7,234 bases of DNA, from contig JAKAHF010000099.1 in assembly GCA_021815245.1 (NCBI GenBank), positions 1-7,234 on the forward strand. The letters run 5' to 3'. This stretch comes from Actinomycetes bacterium. Lineage in GTDB: Bacteria; Actinomycetota; Thermoleophilia; RBG-16-64-13. The notes below the pieces were generated by a model that saw only the letters and a program-made list of their open reading frames with translations, was not told where the DNA came from and ran no database searches. A program made the translations under genes and the position numbers. Shown in pieces: positions 5,956 to 7,234 of this stretch; position 1 is the first letter of the stretch; every line of letters starts with the position of its first letter.

Positions 5956-6169
5956 GATGCAGAAGCGAGCGGGCGACAACTCCGGAGAGATCCTCGAGGC
6001 CTCCTATGCGCCTCAGATGCGCGTCGCTAGTGAGAGGCAGGCTCCGGCCCGATCAAGATGTGCGGTTCCGATCCGCGGATATCAGAGTGGTCGAGCACCG
6101 ATGCCACCTGCCCGCTCGCTTGTGCATTCTCAGCCCTGTCTAGAACCGCCTTGAAACGCGGGCCTACTT
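5956..6169 (+). ncRNA. candidate bridge/seek RNA region of the IS
   Basis: IS1111-type elements encode their target-selecting RNA between the transposase stop and the right inverted repeat. Here 214 bases with no credible gene occupy that place. Visible pairings include GCCTC (6010-6014) with GAGGC (6034-6038) around a 19-base loop; a 7-bp closing stem GCGGTTC (6062-6068) with GAACCGC (6143-6149) around a large domain; GTGG (6087-6090) with CCAC (about 6104-6107) inside it; and the palindrome ATCCGCGGAT (6071-6080). A multi-arm RNA with large internal loops fits the known form of these guides. The exact ends and promoter cannot be set by eye. A 65-codon opening inside (5957-6154) has no ribosome-binding site or family resemblance. 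Confidence 0.6.
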
Positions 6170-6184
6170 GACCGGTCATTTCAT
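6170..6184 (-). repeat. right inverted repeat of the IS
   Basis: GACCGGTCATTTCAT is the exact reverse complement of the left repeat at 4776-4790. It follows the candidate guide-RNA segment directly. Confidence 0.9.
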
Positions 6185-6200
6185 ATCAGGAGTCTGCGAG

Positions 6201-6284
6201 CTACTCGAGATAGGCCTTCAACACATCGGGCATCGAGAGACCGTGCCGGTCCAGGGCCCCGCGAGCCTCGATGCAGGATTGGTG
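6201..6284 (-). other. in-frame open stretch after the PAAR gene stop
   Basis: Directly after the TAG that ends the PAAR-domain gene, the same frame stays open for 27 codons and closes with another TAG (complement of 6201-6203). The translation ends with the protein-like stretch ALDRHGLSMPDVLKAYLE. It may be chance in GC-rich DNA, a stop-codon extension, or a remnant of a gene tail left between the PAAR gene and the IS. There is no ribosome-binding site for it. Confidence 0.25.
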
Positions 6285-7234
6285 CTAGAGCTCTCTCCCG
6301 CATCCCCCGCAGAATGTCGAGCCGGGAGTGACGGCCGACCCACACTGGCGGCAGAAAGCGGGGGAGGACACAGGTACATCGGCAGGTGCAGCCGCCCCCC
6401 TACCGGCCCTCCTCCGCGACTTCTTCAGCACATAGACACCCGCGCCGACGGCCGCGACCACGAGGACCGCGAGAACGATGATCAGAGCCAGGATCCAGCC
6501 GGGCAGCCATGTCCCGAAGGTGGAACCCGGACCAGCTCCGCTGTCGGGCCGGGAATCGCCGGTGCCATTGGTGCCCCCGCCGGCGGTGACGGTACTGTCC
6601 CCAGGCGGCGGTTCGAGAAGTCCGGCGTACTCCTCTGGGACGACGACCACCCACTCATTCGCCCCGTGATCGTGGACGAGAGGGCGATCCAGGAGCAAGG
6701 ACCCCTTGCCGGCCACCCGGGCGGCCTCGATGGTATCGGGGTTGGAACCGCCGATCATGATCACGTCCCCGACCCGGAAGGGCCTATCGTCCATGACCTT
6801 GATGCGCGTTGCGCCGCGCCAGACCATCTCTGCCAGGTAGGCAGGGGGACGCATGTACTGCTCGACCAGGACCACCCCGGGTCGACCCATGATAGGGCCG
6901 CCGACATGAGGGACGAGTCCGGTGACCATGGGGCAGATCGCGAGGTCGCCAACAGTGGCAGCCGGAACGCCGTTAACCAGAATGAGCGAGTTGCCCGCCG
7001 CGACATGACCGCCGTGTGACGTGCGGTCCCCCCGCCGAGCCACGGGCTTGCCGTCGAGGAGCACCGTGGGATCTCCCTCTATTAGTTCTGTCGGTGGTCC
7101 GACACATCCGACCATGTCCCCCACGGTAGCGACCGCGTCACGCGCCCATGCGGGGAGGTCTGCGCGACTGATCCGGAGCACCCCTCCCGGCGGTGAGATC
7201 AGGTGGATGACGCCGTCGATCTCTATGACCCCGT
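6285..7234 (-). CDS. PAAR-domain protein with transmembrane helix and C-terminal zinc ribbon (5' end outside window)
   Basis: 315 complete codons are visible and the frame is open to the window edge, so the start lies beyond 7234. A GTG at 7181 is in frame but has no properly spaced ribosome-binding site. In visible numbering, residues about 38-124 form a PAAR domain (VLLDGKPVARRGD, LILVNGVPAATVGD, CPM...PHVGGPI). It has H73, H76, C100 and H109, the three-His/one-Cys zinc set of PAAR spike tips. About 135-205 is a beta-rich segment (TRIKVMDDRPFRVGDVIMI), then a Gly/Pro/Ser linker. A transmembrane helix lies at about 245-269, followed by KKSRRR. A zinc ribbon CxxC-x10-CxxC ends the protein (294-315). 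Positive charges after the helix suggest that the ribbon is cytoplasmic and the PAAR part outside. PAAR proteins normally cap contractile injection or type VI secretion spikes; a membrane-anchored form with a zinc ribbon is unusual. The partner genes, if any, would lie beyond the right edge. Confidence 0.82.
   Translation of the reverse strand, partial: GVIEIDGVIHLISPPGGVLRISRADLPAWARDAVATVGDMVGCVGPPTELIEGDPTVLLDGKPVARRGDRTSHGGHVAAGNSLILVNGVPAATVGDLAICPMVTGLVPHVGGPIMGRPGVVLVEQYMRPPAYLAEMVWRGATRIKVMDDRPFRVGDVIMIGGSNPDTIEAARVAGKGSLLLDRPLVHDHGANEWVVVVPEEYAGLLEPPPGDSTVTAGGGTNGTGDSRPDSGAGPGSTFGTWLPGWILALIIVLAVLVVAAVGAGVYVLKKSRRRAGRGAAAPADVPVSSPAFCRQCGSAVTPGSTFCGGCGREL

Larger units (their letters stand above)
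4776..6184 (+). mobile_element. IS110-family insertion sequence, IS1111 type
   Basis: A 1409-bp segment is bounded by perfect 15-bp inverted repeats (4776-4790 and 6170-6184). It contains one DEDD-type transposase gene and a long non-coding 3' segment. IS110 elements proper lack inverted repeats, while the IS1111 subgroup has subterminal ones, so this is the IS1111 type. In known IS1111 elements the true tips lie several bases outside the repeats, so the real element is probably a few bases longer at each end, roughly 4771 to 6191. No target duplication is expected in this family and none is clear. The open reading frame and both repeats are intact, so the copy looks potentially active and recent. 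Confidence 0.85.

Noticed and set aside
6135..6143. CCTGTCTAG in the candidate RNA compared with CCTGTACTAG at the left junction (4761-4770)
   Set aside because: The match needs a one-base gap and is in the same sense as the ATATCAG match, which does not fit guides that pair with opposite strands; it is probably chance.
5957..6154. 65-codon open frame after the transposase
   Set aside because: It lies in the segment expected to encode the guide RNA, starts one base after the transposase stop, and lacks a ribosome-binding site and family resemblance.
6168..7019. Plus-strand open frame across the PAAR gene
   Set aside because: It starts inside the IS right repeat, has no family resemblance, and is antisense to a gene with clear PAAR and zinc-ribbon motifs.

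Overview
The window is GC-rich DNA with strong coding bias. It looks like a bacterial chromosome, probably from an anaerobic or facultatively anaerobic actinobacterium or a similar high-GC lineage. Two features suggest this: a Tat-type lipoprotein with a Thr/Ser-rich linker, and a homologue of the small subunit of pyrogallol-phloroglucinol transhydroxylase. The taxonomy is inference.

Layout. Positions 1-102 hold the end of an upstream plus-strand transcription unit: a probable stop codon at 13-15, two small hairpins and a textbook rho-independent terminator. Positions 307-1146 encode an iron-sulfur electron-transfer subunit of a molybdopterin enzyme, followed by its own terminator. Positions 1310-2761 (minus) encode a Tat-exported, lipid-anchored, LivK-like substrate-binding protein of an ABC importer. 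It is convergent with the first gene, and two back-to-back terminators separate them. A 348-base divergent intergenic region carries an AT-rich patch with an imperfect 21-bp palindrome and promoter-like hexamers on both strands. It leads rightward into a two-gene operon: an SDR-family oxidoreductase (3110-3880), whose catalytic Tyr position holds His, and a protein with two EthD-like domains (3919-4770).

Directly after the EthD stop codon lies a complete IS110-family element of the IS1111 type (about 4776-6184). It has perfect 15-bp inverted repeats, a DEDD transposase with an intact reading frame, and a 214-base non-coding 3' segment. In this family that segment encodes the guide (bridge/seek) RNA. 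Beyond the element, a minus-strand gene (6285 to beyond the window edge) encodes an unusual PAAR-domain protein that ends in a transmembrane helix and a zinc ribbon.

How the parts may work together. The left two thirds read as an accessory cluster for an aromatic or cyclic compound: uptake (substrate-binding protein), redox at a molybdenum enzyme (small subunit here, catalytic subunit not in the window), an NAD(P)H-dependent reductase or dehydrogenase, and an EthD-like protein of unknown chemistry. The pathway is inference; only the protein families are well supported. The IS element separates this cluster from the unrelated PAAR gene, which belongs to the contractile-injection/spike protein family by domain.
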